DNA of 64,000 bases from an uncultured Fodinibius sp. (GCA_913057775.1 CAJXOG010000001.1:186001-250000); one strand, 5' to 3'; numbered from the stretch's first letter, positions 1-9,575 are shown. The notes: generated by a model not told the origin, from the letters alone. Program-made: numbers and translations.

Positions 1-734
1 AAACGTGCAAAGGGCCGGCGGCTAATCAATAACGTTTCAAACGGCCAAAAGGCCCAATATGGCACTACAACCACAAAATGATCGTTGGATACCACAATTC
101 GTTCATCCTGTTCCAATTCCAAATCCAGATAATCGGATAGCAATGTATTCCGATGTTTCTGGTAATAGTCGGTTTGTCGAGTCAGCTCCTTGGCCGGTTC
201 ATCAGGAATAGTATTCTGCGCCCAGATCTGTCCGTGCGGATGCGGGTTGCTGCATCCCATAATTTCCCCTTTATTCTCGAAAATCTGTACATAGTTGATA
301 TAATCTCGATTGCCTAGCTGCGTATATTCATTCACCCAGAGATCCACTACATCACGGATTTGTGAAAGCTCCATCTCGGGCAGCGTTAAATCGTGTCGGG
401 GCGAAAAGCAAATTACCCTACAAATGCCCTTTTCTCCCTTGGCCACCAGCAGGTCGTCAGTATTGACCTCTTCAGATGGTACCTCAGGCTTCAAAGCACT
501 AAAATCATTGGTAAATACAAAGGTCGATTCATACTCAGGATTGCTGGCATCTCCTGCACGATCATTGCCGGGACACAGATAACATTCGGGATCATATTCG
601 GGTTTTTCATCGCCCGGCGTTTCCTCTTCTTGTCCCTGCCACGGACGTTTGGCCCGGTGTGGAGATACCTGCACCCATTCTCCGGTTAATGGATTCCAGC
701 GGCGATGCGAATGATTATCAAGGTCAAGTGACAT
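1..734 (-). CDS. galT: Galactose-1-phosphate uridylyltransferase, C-terminus cut by window edge
   Basis: Leloir-pathway enzyme exchanging UDP between glucose and galactose-1-phosphate in the cytoplasm. An open frame runs from an ATG at 734 to the window edge with no stop, giving about 244 residues of a family usually near 340. The catalytic motif [10 protein letters not shown] is visible around residues 162-171, with the uridylylated histidine in HPH. An N-terminal CYLCPGN (residues 51-57) fits the zinc-binding pair of this family. It lies 25 bp downstream of galK on the same strand and is the last visible gene of the galactan/galactose operon. Identity is secure; the missing C-terminal third lies outside the window. 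Confidence 0.95.
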   Translation of the reverse strand, partial: MSLDLDNHSHRRWNPLTGEWVQVSPHRAKRPWQGQEEETPGDEKPEYDPECYLCPGNDRAGDASNPEYESTFVFTNDFSALKPEVPSEEVNTDDLLVAKGEKGICRVICFSPRHDLTLPEMELSQIRDVVDLWVNEYTQLGNRDYINYVQIFENKGEIMGCSNPHPHGQIWAQNTIPDEPAKELTRQTDYYQKHRNTLLSDYLDLELEQDERIVVSNDHFVVVVPYWAFWPFETLLISRRPFAR

Positions 735-759
735 AGACTTACTTTTTCTAATATGTTAA

Positions 760-1941
760 TTACGACGAAGTTACCTTCTGGCTGGATATCAAATGCGTGC
801 CGGAGGATACCTTTGTTTGATATACTCTTATCTGGTTGTCCATCTGCTGCTGATATTTTTCTTTGACCTGCTTGGTAAAGGACTCAACATGGTCTTCCTG
901 AACTACATTGATGGTACAACCGCCAAATCCCCCGCCCATCATGCGGGCGCCGAATACCCCTTTCAGATCACGGGCAATATCAACCAACACATCAAGCTCC
1001 TCGCAGCTTACCTCATATTCATGACGAAGGCCGGCATGCGACTGGTACATACGTTGCCCAAATGAATCCATTGCTCCCTGTCGTAAATCATTACAAGCCT
1101 GAATGACTCGTTTATTTTCTTCAACCACATATTTACATCGCTTGAAGATGGTCGGATCCATATCTTTTTCATGCTGAAAAAGTAGTGACAGTTCCACATC
1201 CCGAAGGCTCTCAATTTCGGAATCCCATTGCTGTAAAATTTCTACGCCCTGCTCGCATTGCTGCCGGCGCACGTTATATTCCGATGAAGCCAGCTCACGA
1301 CGCACCTGCGTATCACAGAGTACAATTTGTATGTCATCCCGGTTGAAAGGAAAATATTCATAATTGAGGCTGCGGCAATCCAGCTTCAACGCATATCCCT
1401 CCTTGCCATTTAAACTGGCAAATTGATCCATGATTCCACACTGTACGCCCACAAATTCGTTTTCTGCTTTCTGGGCAATCTTCGCCATTTCCACGGGCGG
1501 AATATCCCAGCCATTTAGCTCGACCAACCCAAAAAGTACGCCACCTTCTAACGCCGCCGACGACGACATCCCTGCCCCAATAGGCACATTGCCGCCAAAT
1601 ACACAATCAAATCCGTTAACCTCATAGCCTTGCTTCCGGAGCTGATCGACTATCCCTAATAAATAGTTGGGCCACCCTTGATCGCTTTTTTGAAGATCTC
1701 CGGTAATTTCCGTTTCAAACGATTCATTTTTATCCACTGCATAAAACCGACAAGTGTTCGTTTCGTTGGGATGTATCGCCAGTATAATACTTTTATCGAC
1801 CGCAGCGGGAAGCACAAATCCATCGTTATAATCGGTATGTTCGCCAATCAGATTTACCCGCCCCGGTGATTTGATCAGCTTATAACGGTCGCCAAAATGA
1901 TGTTGAAACTCTTCTTCAATCTGTTGAATCCATCGCTCCAT
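760..1941 (-). CDS. galK: Galactokinase
   Basis: ATP-dependent phosphorylation of alpha-D-galactose to galactose-1-phosphate, the first committed Leloir step. The 393 residues match normal family length. The GHMP-kinase signatures are all present: the substrate-binding GRVNLIGEHTDYN at residues 27-39, the glycine/serine-rich ATP loop PIGAGMSSSAAL in the first third, and GGGFGGCTI near the C-terminus. There is no signal peptide, so it is cytoplasmic. It lies between the sodium/galactose symporter (30 bp upstream) and galT (25 bp downstream), consistent with one transcript. No irregularity is seen. Confidence 0.97.
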   Translation of the reverse strand: MERWIQQIEEEFQHHFGDRYKLIKSPGRVNLIGEHTDYNDGFVLPAAVDKSIILAIHPNETNTCRFYAVDKNESFETEITGDLQKSDQGWPNYLLGIVDQLRKQGYEVNGFDCVFGGNVPIGAGMSSSAALEGGVLFGLVELNGWDIPPVEMAKIAQKAENEFVGVQCGIMDQFASLNGKEGYALKLDCRSLNYEYFPFNRDDIQIVLCDTQVRRELASSEYNVRRQQCEQGVEILQQWDSEIESLRDVELSLLFQHEKDMDPTIFKRCKYVVEENKRVIQACNDLRQGAMDSFGQRMYQSHAGLRHEYEVSCEELDVLVDIARDLKGVFGARMMGGGFGGCTINVVQEDHVESFTKQVKEKYQQQMDNQIRVYQTKVSSGTHLISSQKVTSS

Positions 1942-1971
1942 TAATCAAAATTTAAAACGTTAATATTCATC

Positions 1972-3609
1972 TTACCAGAAAACAGCGTATAACACAGCGA
2001 CAATAACCAAAATAATGTACGCCCCGATATTAAAGGCCGGACTGGTTTTAAACATCTCAGAAGTAGTGTGAATCGCTTTGGGATCTTCATCATGAGGATT
2101 GGTGGTCAAGCTTACGCCCATAATTATCACAATAGTGATTATGAGGGTATACAGCATCTGATCCAAAAACGGCAGCTGCACAGCAGGCGTTTTCAAAAAT
2201 ACGGCGATCACAATGGAAGAAAGCACGCCGTAGATAGCCCCTTTCGAGGTTGTTTTCTTCCAAAATAGTCCCATAAGGAATACAGCAAGTATTCCAGGAC
2301 TTACCATGCCTGTATACTCTTGGATGTACTGAAAAACCTGGGGTACATTATCGAGCTGAGGTGCCACAATAATTGCTGTGATCAAGGCGACAGAAGCCGA
2401 AATCCGTCCCATATTTACCGTCTGTTTATCGGTGGCATCGGGATTAAAATACGGAATATAAATATCCATCGTAAAAATAGTCGCAACGGAATTAAGCATC
2501 GAAGCCATGGACGAAACAATAGCCGCGGCAAGAGCAGCAACTACTAATCCCAAAAATCCCGGCGACAGAAATACCTTCATCAACCATGGGTAGGCATTAT
2601 CATATTGAATACTTCCATCTGCTTTGGTAAACACATCGACGACTCCGGAAATCTGAGTGGTTCCCTCAGGCTGGGTAAACAGGACGTACACAATAATACC
2701 GGGGATAACAACAATCAGGGGAATAATCAGTTTCAAAAAGCCGGCAAAAATAATCCCCTTTTGGGATTCCTTTAACGACTTTGCAGCCAACGTACGCTGG
2801 ATTATATACTGATTAAATCCCCAGTAGTACAAATTGGCCACCCACATCCCTCCGATTAATACTGCGATACCCGGCAGGTTACTAAATTCAGGATTCGATT
2901 GATCAAGAATCATATCAAACTTGTCCCCGGCCACCTCATAAAGATGTGTTATGCCATTAAAAATGCCTCCCTCGGGAGTTAGATTGTACAATCCGGCAAA
3001 GGTGACCACACAGCCTCCCAAAACCAGCAACCCAACCTGTATCACATCAGTCCAGGCTACGGCCGAAAGTCCACCGTACAGCGAATATGCAGCGGCAATA
3101 GCCGACAGACCTATAAGGGCATACATCATCAAGCTTCCATCCCCCGTACCCATAATGGTGTCCAGCGCTAATGCCCCCAAATAGAGCACGGTTGTAAGAT
3201 TGACAAAGACAAAGAGCGCAATCCAGAAAACGGCTAAAATCGTCTTTAAAGTCGTATTAAAGCGCTGTTCAACAAATTCCGGAATCGTAAAAATTTCTTT
3301 CTCAATAAAGATGGGCAATAAGTATTTACCGACAATAATCAGTGTGATCGCCGCCATCCATTCGTACGAAGCAATAGCCAGTCCTACGGCAAAGCCCGAA
3401 CCGGACATCCCGATAATTTGCTCGGCCGAAATATTAGCTGCAATGAGCGAAGCTCCTATGGCCCACCACGGTAGTGATTTGCCAGCCAAAAAGTAATCTT
3501 CAGCCGTCTTTTGGTGTCCTTTTTCATCCCGCGATACCCAAAGACCAATGGCAACAATCATTAAGGCATAGGAACAGAAAACAATGGTATCAACTAAAGT
3601 AAATTCCAT
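1972..3609 (-). CDS. sglT: Sodium/galactose (glucose) symporter, SGLT family (SSS)
   Basis: Inner-membrane Na+-driven sugar symporter of the solute:sodium symporter family, 545 residues with many hydrophobic helices. From memory, long stretches closely resemble the Vibrio parahaemolyticus Na+/galactose transporter vSGLT, for example DYFLAGKSLPWWAIGASLIA, SAEQIIGMSGSG, SYEWM, YYWGFNQYIIQRTLAAK and LAAAIVSSMASMLNS. These segments contain the Na+-site and sugar-contact residues known from vSGLT (the Asn and Gln of ANISAEQ, the Glu of YEW, the Ser pair in AIVSSM). Its place between a mutarotase-like gene and galK supports galactose as substrate. Specificity for galactose over glucose is inferred. 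Confidence 0.93.
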   Translation of the reverse strand: MEFTLVDTIVFCSYALMIVAIGLWVSRDEKGHQKTAEDYFLAGKSLPWWAIGASLIAANISAEQIIGMSGSGFAVGLAIASYEWMAAITLIIVGKYLLPIFIEKEIFTIPEFVEQRFNTTLKTILAVFWIALFVFVNLTTVLYLGALALDTIMGTGDGSLMMYALIGLSAIAAAYSLYGGLSAVAWTDVIQVGLLVLGGCVVTFAGLYNLTPEGGIFNGITHLYEVAGDKFDMILDQSNPEFSNLPGIAVLIGGMWVANLYYWGFNQYIIQRTLAAKSLKESQKGIIFAGFLKLIIPLIVVIPGIIVYVLFTQPEGTTQISGVVDVFTKADGSIQYDNAYPWLMKVFLSPGFLGLVVAALAAAIVSSMASMLNSVATIFTMDIYIPYFNPDATDKQTVNMGRISASVALITAIIVAPQLDNVPQVFQYIQEYTGMVSPGILAVFLMGLFWKKTTSKGAIYGVLSSIVIAVFLKTPAVQLPFLDQMLYTLIITIVIIMGVSLTTNPHDEDPKAIHTTSEMFKTSPAFNIGAYIILVIVAVLYAVFW

Positions 3610-3634
3610 AAAATTGTATTAAAGGATTAAATGT

Positions 3635-4618
3635 CTATAGATGTATTTTACCATTAGAAACAGATATATCCATTTCCCAACATTTGATGCTCAGGGGAAA
3701 TATTTGCTGCTGGTCGCCCCACTTACATGCTTCAGCAAGGGAATCTGGACGAGCACTACAAGGTTCTAAAGCCAAAGTATACTCTTTTTCTTTCGTATCT
3801 ACGGGCCATCCTCCATAGCACAGCCACACCCCTAAAAAGGGAACCTGTTCTGTATCGAATGAAAACAACAATGTTTCGTCAGTCTGCTGTTTATAAAATC
3901 CGGCTTTGCCATTTGCCAAACCGTCAGAAAATAGCTTTACCGCAAATTCCAGTGATTCATTCTGTACGTAATTAAAATCAATATTCGAACTATTCCCAAG
4001 TATTTTTGGCCATCCCAGCCGATCTCCCAAGTCACCGACATTAGAATCTGAAGCCCAATTTAAAACAACTTCTGATATCTCATCGGGCAGTATTAGCTGG
4101 TCGCCTTCTTCAATATCCAACAAGGGATGGGCAGACCAAATATAATCGAAGGGCATTTCTTCGAAACTTTCCATTTCATATACAATATGTATGTTTGGTC
4201 CATCCAGCTCAATATGTTTTGCAAAACGGTAGTTGAACTGCTCTCCGTGCGTCCATAATGAAATACCATTCTCCTGCTCTTCGTAATTCCATGACTTTGT
4301 CCATAGTTCGCCATGATCAGGGACCTCAAGCACCTCTCCTTTGAATTCATATTTCGAAGGAGAAACATTTGGGAAACACTCATCAAATCCGGCAGCATAT
4401 GGAGGCAGAAAATCTTCACCATAATTAGGTTGAGAATAAAAATCATAGTCTACAGCAGGTTCTTTTAAAAACTGAGTGCCTCCCTGCTTACTCTCAAGTT
4501 TGATCATCTTTCCACCGAAACCCGGAATAATGACAATACTAAGCTCTTCATTTTCGAGCTCTATAACTGACAAGGCTTGATGTTTGTTCTGTTCGATACT
4601 TTTAATATCTGAATTCAT
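3635..4618 (-). CDS. Aldose 1-epimerase-like (galactose mutarotase superfamily) protein
   Basis: Soluble 327-residue protein with a galactose-mutarotase-type beta-sandwich pattern. It has an N-terminal strand with PGFGGKMIKLESKQGG, a central FDYIWSAHPLLDIEEGD that places a histidine where the family has its general acid, and a late ALEPCSARPDSL whose glutamate fits the general base. Mutarotases interconvert alpha and beta anomers, which helps GalK receive alpha-galactose after beta-galactosidase action. There is no signal peptide, so a cytoplasmic site is likely. It lies 25 bp upstream of sglT in the galactose operon. The sequence departs from classical GalM, so substrate identity rests partly on context. 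Confidence 0.75.
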   Translation of the reverse strand: MNSDIKSIEQNKHQALSVIELENEELSIVIIPGFGGKMIKLESKQGGTQFLKEPAVDYDFYSQPNYGEDFLPPYAAGFDECFPNVSPSKYEFKGEVLEVPDHGELWTKSWNYEEQENGISLWTHGEQFNYRFAKHIELDGPNIHIVYEMESFEEMPFDYIWSAHPLLDIEEGDQLILPDEISEVVLNWASDSNVGDLGDRLGWPKILGNSSNIDFNYVQNESLEFAVKLFSDGLANGKAGFYKQQTDETLLFSFDTEQVPFLGVWLCYGGWPVDTKEKEYTLALEPCSARPDSLAEACKWGDQQQIFPLSIKCWEMDISVSNGKIHL

Positions 4619-4669
4619 AATAGTCGAGCCTTCAATTAAATAAATGTATTTATAGGACTAACTATCGTT

Positions 4670-5773
4670 TTAATCCGGTATACCCTGCTCTTCTTTTTGC
4701 CCCAGCCGATATTTGTTGAACACATCCATTACCGGTAAAGCGTTGCCTTCATCATCAAAATAACTCCGTGCACCCAATCCACCCTGTACCGCGGGCTCCC
4801 ACCAAAAAATACCCTTTATTTTGGGGGACGAGATATTGAGCAGTGTCTGGTTTACGGATTCCAAAAACTCGCGCTGGCCGTCCGGTGTTTCTAGATACGG
4901 AGCATTTGCATCTTCATATTCCGATGGCTTCCAGTGATACGCCGTTTCTACCAGAATAATATCCTTGGTAAAATTATTGACGAGCGACAATAGGTTTTCA
5001 CGAAACTCTAAAAGATTACCGTGCCACCAAGGATAGTACGAAAGACCAATAATATCATAAGGAATATTATAGGAGTTAAACTTATCATAGTATTTTTTTG
5101 TCCCCTCCGCATCAGCACCTTGGTCGTAATGAATCATAATCAGCGGACGTGCGGCCTGGCCTCGACCGGCATCCACACCGTCGACACCTGCTTTGACCAG
5201 CTTGGCAAAATTGTCCCAGTTATTTGGCAACTTACCAGTGGGCCAAAGCATGCCATTGCGCGTTTCATTACCAATTTGCACCATTTCGGGCATTACCCCG
5301 GCTTCACGAAAAGCTTCAATCGTATTCTTCGTGTAGTGGTAGACCGAATCAGCTAAAACATCTACCGATAACCCTTTCCAAGCGGCGGGAATAGGCTGTT
5401 TACCGGGATCAGCCCAGCTGTCGGCGTAGTGATAATCGAGCAAAAACTTATAGCCACGTTTCTCGGCTTCCTGTGCTAACTCGATGGTATATTCCAAGTC
5501 GTTAGGCAGCTCATCAGGAGAATGAAACAGACGAAGGCGAATCCAGTTGTATCCGTGAGCTTTAAAAATATCGAGCCCGGGCTTTACTTCTCCATTGTCT
5601 TTGAATTCCTTGCCATTATCTTCGGCGCTCTTTAGAAAAGACATATCCGCACCTACCGCATAGGTAATATCGACGGTGCCTTCGGCTTTAGTTGAGTCTT
5701 GTGCTGATAGCTTCTGTGTTGATAAAGCAAATCCAATAAGAAGTAATAATAGTAGTTTTACGTTATTCTTCAT
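4670..5773 (-). CDS. GH53 arabinogalactan endo-beta-1,4-galactanase (Sec-exported)
   Basis: Endo-acting hydrolase of beta-1,4-galactan side chains. The 367 residues begin with a Sec signal ending in LSAQ near residue 25 and no lipobox, so the product is probably periplasmic or released. GH53 hallmarks are GADMSF at 41-46, the barrel strand LLDYHYADSWADPGKQ (111-126), the acid/base glutamate in IGNETRNG (Glu170) and the nucleophile in LVETAY (Glu276). A second, divergent GH53 gene lies two genes upstream (8233-9456); this copy lacks its lipid anchor and acidic linker. It follows the GH2 gene by 47 bp. Confidence 0.94.
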   Translation of the reverse strand: MKNNVKLLLLLLIGFALSTQKLSAQDSTKAEGTVDITYAVGADMSFLKSAEDNGKEFKDNGEVKPGLDIFKAHGYNWIRLRLFHSPDELPNDLEYTIELAQEAEKRGYKFLLDYHYADSWADPGKQPIPAAWKGLSVDVLADSVYHYTKNTIEAFREAGVMPEMVQIGNETRNGMLWPTGKLPNNWDNFAKLVKAGVDGVDAGRGQAARPLIMIHYDQGADAEGTKKYYDKFNSYNIPYDIIGLSYYPWWHGNLLEFRENLLSLVNNFTKDIILVETAYHWKPSEYEDANAPYLETPDGQREFLESVNQTLLNISSPKIKGIFWWEPAVQGGLGARSYFDDEGNALPVMDVFNKYRLGQKEEQGIPD

Positions 5774-5820
5774 GAGTAACCCAATTTATTAGCTTGATAT
5801 GTTATTAATTCTGATCAATC

Positions 5821-8208
5821 TCATTCTATTTTAATTTCCTTTGCTGCCTGTTCTAAGTTTTCATTCGTTGCGGTAATAGTTACCGATCCCGATTGACCAT
5901 CAGCTCGAAGCAATATTGTTGCAATACCGGCTTCGGCACTGATGGGATTCTGCCCTATCAGATTTGCATTGCCATCAATTTCAAAACGGATTTCATTTTC
6001 AGCATCGGTTACCACGGTTCCATTTTTATCCACCACGGAGGCATAGATAAATACTACATCCTTTTGTCCGGCCTCGAGTGGCTTATTGCTGAGATCTACA
6101 TCCAACTGAATAGCAGAAGGATCACCGGGGGTAGTTTGACTATGCTCGGCAACCTCTTCCCCATCGATATAACCGACCGCACGAAGCGTACCCGGCTCAA
6201 ATTCGTCAATTTTAAAAGTAAAAGGCGGATGGATCAGATGACTGGAAACACGTCCGCTATCGGGCGATTTCCGTCCGAGTGATTGCCCGTTTAAAAACAG
6301 CTCCACTTTTTCAGTGTTGCTGTAAACTTTGGCCGTGGTGTAATTTTCATCGGACCAAAAATTTGCAGTGTAAACCATCGGTTTACCAAAATCAGCGCCC
6401 TTTTCTGTATTGGGTCCGGCCTGACTCCGATAGAAGTAATAGGTGAATTTAGGAATACGGAATATATCGCGAATGCCCGAAGCTTCCAGGTTATCGGCAT
6501 AGCCGCGGTTGTAGTCAAACATCACCCAGTTGGCATCCCCAAAAGAATTCCCTTTGAGATTACTATTATGGGCTTCTTGAAAATTCAAGGCCTGCTGTGC
6601 CAACCGCTTTTGTCCGTCGCCGCGTAGTTGACGAGAATTACGAGCTTGCTCGGTCAAATCTTCAAATTCATCTTGGTTAAATCCGGCGTTGTGGGCATAG
6701 TATTCCCAGTCGCCGTATTCTGCAATGAAATAAGGTTTGTCTGTTTTGTAGTTATTCCAGTATTCCGGTGGTTCGGCATGCTGACGTGCGGGAATAAACA
6801 GATCATAGGCGTAATCCATCCACCCGGAAGAATAAGTATTATCGAATGGCAACTCATTATGAACAATCGCATGGGCACTATCCATAAACGATTTAGACAT
6901 ATTTGACTCGTTAAGTGAGGCCTCCCAAAGCACAATACTGGGATGATTGCGGTCGCGTCGAATCATATATCGAATATCGCGGTACGCCAGCTGCTGGAAC
7001 TCTTCATCTCCAAAAAACTGCCAGCCGGGAATGGCGTTCATAAACAACAACCCAAGCTCATCGGCGGCATCCAGAAAAGCAGATGACGGCGGATAGTGAG
7101 CCGTTCGGATAAAGTTGAATCCTGCCTGTTTTATTTTATAAGCATCGCGATACTGGGCGTTATCCGACAGTGCATAGCCAATATACGGATATGATTGATG
7201 GCGATTGGTACCACGCAAATGAATAACTTCGCCATTTAATACAAACTGATTATCCTTATTGAAATGGAATGTGCGTATGCCAATCTTCTCCCGTTTAGAA
7301 TCAACCACATCTCCATCCTTCTCCAGCGCAACAGTAACGGAATACAAATAGGGATTATCCGGTGACCATAAGTTGGGATTAGAAACCGTAAATTCTTGCT
7401 CAATCTTTTTAAACTTCCCTGCCGAAATTTTTTCGGCGGATGCCTGAGCTTCTCCAATAACTTTGCCCTGTTCATCACGCAGTACCGTTTTGATCACTGC
7501 TGACTGCGTCTCATCTCCCGTATTCAGCAGATCAGTCTGTACATGAACCGTGGCGGACTCATCAGCAACTTCCGAACTTCGGACCAACAATCCTCCCCCG
7601 GCTATCCGATCAGCGGCAATGGGATCAGAAATATGAAGCTTGTCATCAATTAACAGATAGGCATTACGATAGAGGCCACTAAAATAGTTGAAATCGAGAT
7701 TTTCTATTGGCTTTCCGGGCGGAATTGTAGGATTGTCCTCGTTATTAAGCCTCATCAACACCACATTTTCCTGACCGAGCTGCACGTGATCGGTAATATC
7801 CAACACAAAAGGCAAATATCCCCCTTTATGCGTTGTCAGCTTCTCGCCATTCAAGTAAATATCAGCCTCGTGCATTGCCGCGCCAAATTTTACCGCAATC
7901 CGCTTATCATTGTTTTCGGATGGAATCTCAAAAAACTTGCGATAAAAAGCAGTGCCCTGCCACTGTTGATCTTCAATTACTAACGGCTCAATATACGCAG
8001 TATGCGGCAGTGAAATCGCTTCCCATTCTACCTCACTCTCTTTCTCAAAGTAATCAGCCACCACTGTGGTGTCAATGCCGCGTGCAAACTGCCAATCGTT
8101 GTTAAAATTGATTGTGGTATGATCCATATATTTATTTGAGGAACTTGATGGCGTGCATCCCCAAACCAAAGCAATACAAATAAAGACTAAGGAAATATGT
8201 TTTCTCAT
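5821..8208 (-). CDS. GH2 beta-galactosidase lipoprotein
   Basis: Exo-glycosidase expected to release galactose from galacto-oligosaccharides made by the neighbouring GH53 enzymes. The 795 residues start with a lipoprotein signal whose Cys18 lies in LVWGCTP, so it is membrane-anchored outside the cytoplasm. The domains follow the GH2 order: sugar-binding sandwich (about 35-190), immunoglobulin-like domain (200-310), TIM barrel (315-600) and a C-terminal Ig-like region. The acid/base is Glu434 in ASLNESN and the nucleophile is Glu497 in FIAEYGDW. The exact glycosidic preference (galactosidase against other GH2 activities) is inferred from the GH53 and gal gene context. The gene sits 24 bp after the second GH53 gene. 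Confidence 0.9.
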   Translation of the reverse strand: MRKHISLVFICIALVWGCTPSSSSNKYMDHTTINFNNDWQFARGIDTTVVADYFEKESEVEWEAISLPHTAYIEPLVIEDQQWQGTAFYRKFFEIPSENNDKRIAVKFGAAMHEADIYLNGEKLTTHKGGYLPFVLDITDHVQLGQENVVLMRLNNEDNPTIPPGKPIENLDFNYFSGLYRNAYLLIDDKLHISDPIAADRIAGGGLLVRSSEVADESATVHVQTDLLNTGDETQSAVIKTVLRDEQGKVIGEAQASAEKISAGKFKKIEQEFTVSNPNLWSPDNPYLYSVTVALEKDGDVVDSKREKIGIRTFHFNKDNQFVLNGEVIHLRGTNRHQSYPYIGYALSDNAQYRDAYKIKQAGFNFIRTAHYPPSSAFLDAADELGLLFMNAIPGWQFFGDEEFQQLAYRDIRYMIRRDRNHPSIVLWEASLNESNMSKSFMDSAHAIVHNELPFDNTYSSGWMDYAYDLFIPARQHAEPPEYWNNYKTDKPYFIAEYGDWEYYAHNAGFNQDEFEDLTEQARNSRQLRGDGQKRLAQQALNFQEAHNSNLKGNSFGDANWVMFDYNRGYADNLEASGIRDIFRIPKFTYYFYRSQAGPNTEKGADFGKPMVYTANFWSDENYTTAKVYSNTEKVELFLNGQSLGRKSPDSGRVSSHLIHPPFTFKIDEFEPGTLRAVGYIDGEEVAEHSQTTPGDPSAIQLDVDLSNKPLEAGQKDVVFIYASVVDKNGTVVTDAENEIRFEIDGNANLIGQNPISAEAGIATILLRADGQSGSVTITATNENLEQAAKEIKIE

Positions 8209-8232
8209 AAATTTGGCAATTACCTGTTACAT

Positions 8233-9456
8233 TTACTCACTACTGTAATCGCGATTGATAAAGTCAATGCCAATATGGACATTACCCTCAAAGTCAAAAA
8301 GCGTATTGTTTTCCCAAGCTGAACCTGTACCCCACTGGTTTTTCATATTTGATGTTATCCAGGCTGGCTCCCAGTATATGAGTCCCATTCCACCACCGTC
8401 TATAATTTCTTTGGTGAGATCAATCATGAAATCACGCTGACCTTCTTTTGTGGCCGGGTATCCATTGACAAGCGCATCCTGGGCAAATATATTGCTATAG
8501 TCATCCCCATATTCCATCGTCCACGGATAAGCCGCCTCCACGATCATCACTTCTTTATCAAGTCTATCCCGAAAATCAGAAATGTGATCACTAATCTTAT
8601 TCAGTGGTACATCCGACCACGGCGTGTAGTAGGAGAATCCAATAATATCAAAATCAGTAACATTACCGGTGCTTGTTATATTATCGAACCACCAGGATAC
8701 GTTTTCGGGCTGGGCAATATGCAATATGATTTTCGTATCTACTTCGGAATTGGAAGCAACATTCCGAACGGCCTGAATACCGCTGTTGATCACTTCTCCA
8801 GCGTTTGACCAGTTGCCATCACAGACATTAAGGTCCGGAAAATCTTGCGGAGCACTGCTGTACATCAGTCCACAATTGGTTTCATTGCCAATCTGAACAT
8901 ATTCGGGCATCAGCCCTTCCCCATCAAGATACTCGAGGGTTTCCCTGGTATAATTGTATACCGCATCATTTAGCTCATCCAAGCTGGTTATATCACGCCA
9001 CGCCTCGGGAATATTCTGCTGGCTGGGATCGGCCCAAGTATCGGAATAATGGAAATCCAGATTCACAGCCATACCATATTTCTTGGTCTCACGTATCGCC
9101 TCTGTTACATCATTCAGATCATTATACATGGAGTTATTTTCTCCTTCGTACACCGTGGCCGTCCACTCAGGGTTGTGCCACAGACGAAAGCGAGCCAGAT
9201 CGGTCCCATAATCGCTGAATATTTTATAAGGATTTTCTACTTCACCTGAATCACGATAAGTACCTCCATGATCTAAAATCTGGTTGACGTACGACAGATC
9301 GGCACCCATTACAAAATTATTAGTCGTTTCCTCTGGTGGAGGATTCGATCCATTGCCATCGTCTCCATTGTTATCTCCCGTATCGGTTGGAGAATCACTT
9401 CCGCAACCGATAATTACCAAACTTAACAAGGCAATAAATAAACTTCTTCGAAGCAT
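8233..9456 (-). CDS. GH53 endo-beta-1,4-galactanase lipoprotein
   Basis: Second GH53 galactanase and the first structural gene after the operator/promoter. The 407 residues carry a lipobox with Cys18 (IIGCGSD), then an Asp/Asn/Gly-rich linker to about residue 47, a type of tether and possible export signal seen on Bacteroidota surface lipoproteins. The catalytic domain shows GADLSY (51-56), LDFHYSDTWADP (133-144), the acid/base Glu192 in IGNETNCG and the nucleophile Glu307 in IVEAAY. It is clearly diverged from the 4670-5773 paralog and carries an insertion after IGNET. Together the two suggest surface and periplasmic steps; cell-surface display is inference. Confidence 0.94.
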   Translation of the reverse strand: MLRRSLFIALLSLVIIGCGSDSPTDTGDNNGDDGNGSNPPPEETTNNFVMGADLSYVNQILDHGGTYRDSGEVENPYKIFSDYGTDLARFRLWHNPEWTATVYEGENNSMYNDLNDVTEAIRETKKYGMAVNLDFHYSDTWADPSQQNIPEAWRDITSLDELNDAVYNYTRETLEYLDGEGLMPEYVQIGNETNCGLMYSSAPQDFPDLNVCDGNWSNAGEVINSGIQAVRNVASNSEVDTKIILHIAQPENVSWWFDNITSTGNVTDFDIIGFSYYTPWSDVPLNKISDHISDFRDRLDKEVMIVEAAYPWTMEYGDDYSNIFAQDALVNGYPATKEGQRDFMIDLTKEIIDGGGMGLIYWEPAWITSNMKNQWGTGSAWENNTLFDFEGNVHIGIDFINRDYSSE

Positions 9457-9492
9457 AGCCTATCTCATTTTAACGAAAGCGGAGATTGTTAT

Positions 9493-9508
9493 ATGTTAAC
9501 GATAACAT
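9493..9508. promoter_or_regulatory. Palindromic LacI-type operator before the galactan operon
   Basis: The 16-bp near-perfect palindrome ATGTTAACGATAACAT has a CG-containing centre typical of LacI-family operators. It lies 37-52 bp upstream of the GH53 start and 10-25 bp downstream of the putative -7 element, so it would cover the transcription start. The LacI regulator gene 9576-10619 immediately upstream is the obvious candidate ligand. Confidence 0.7.
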
Positions 9509-9517
9509 TTCTACTTA

Positions 9518-9548
9518 AAAATATAAGAGTATGTTTGAGTGAATCAAA
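9518..9548 (-). promoter_or_regulatory. Bacteroidota-type promoter of the galactan operon
   Basis: On the minus strand TTTG (9548-9545) is followed after exactly 19 nt by TATATTTT (9525-9518), close to the Bacteroidota -33/-7 consensus TTTG-N19-TAnnTTTG. The inferred start of transcription, near 9511, falls at the edge of the operator. This suggests that the GH53-GH2-GH53-mutarotase-sglT-galK-galT block starts here rather than reading through from the lacI gene. Confidence 0.6.
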
Positions 9549-9575
9549 TTGTTTTTAACTCTTTCTATTTAAAAA

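Noticed and set aside
1946-1966. AACGTTAAT-type half palindrome between sglT and galK as a second gal operator
   Set aside because: Only half of the motif matches the 9493-9508 operator; the gap is 30 bp and AT-rich, so chance is likely.
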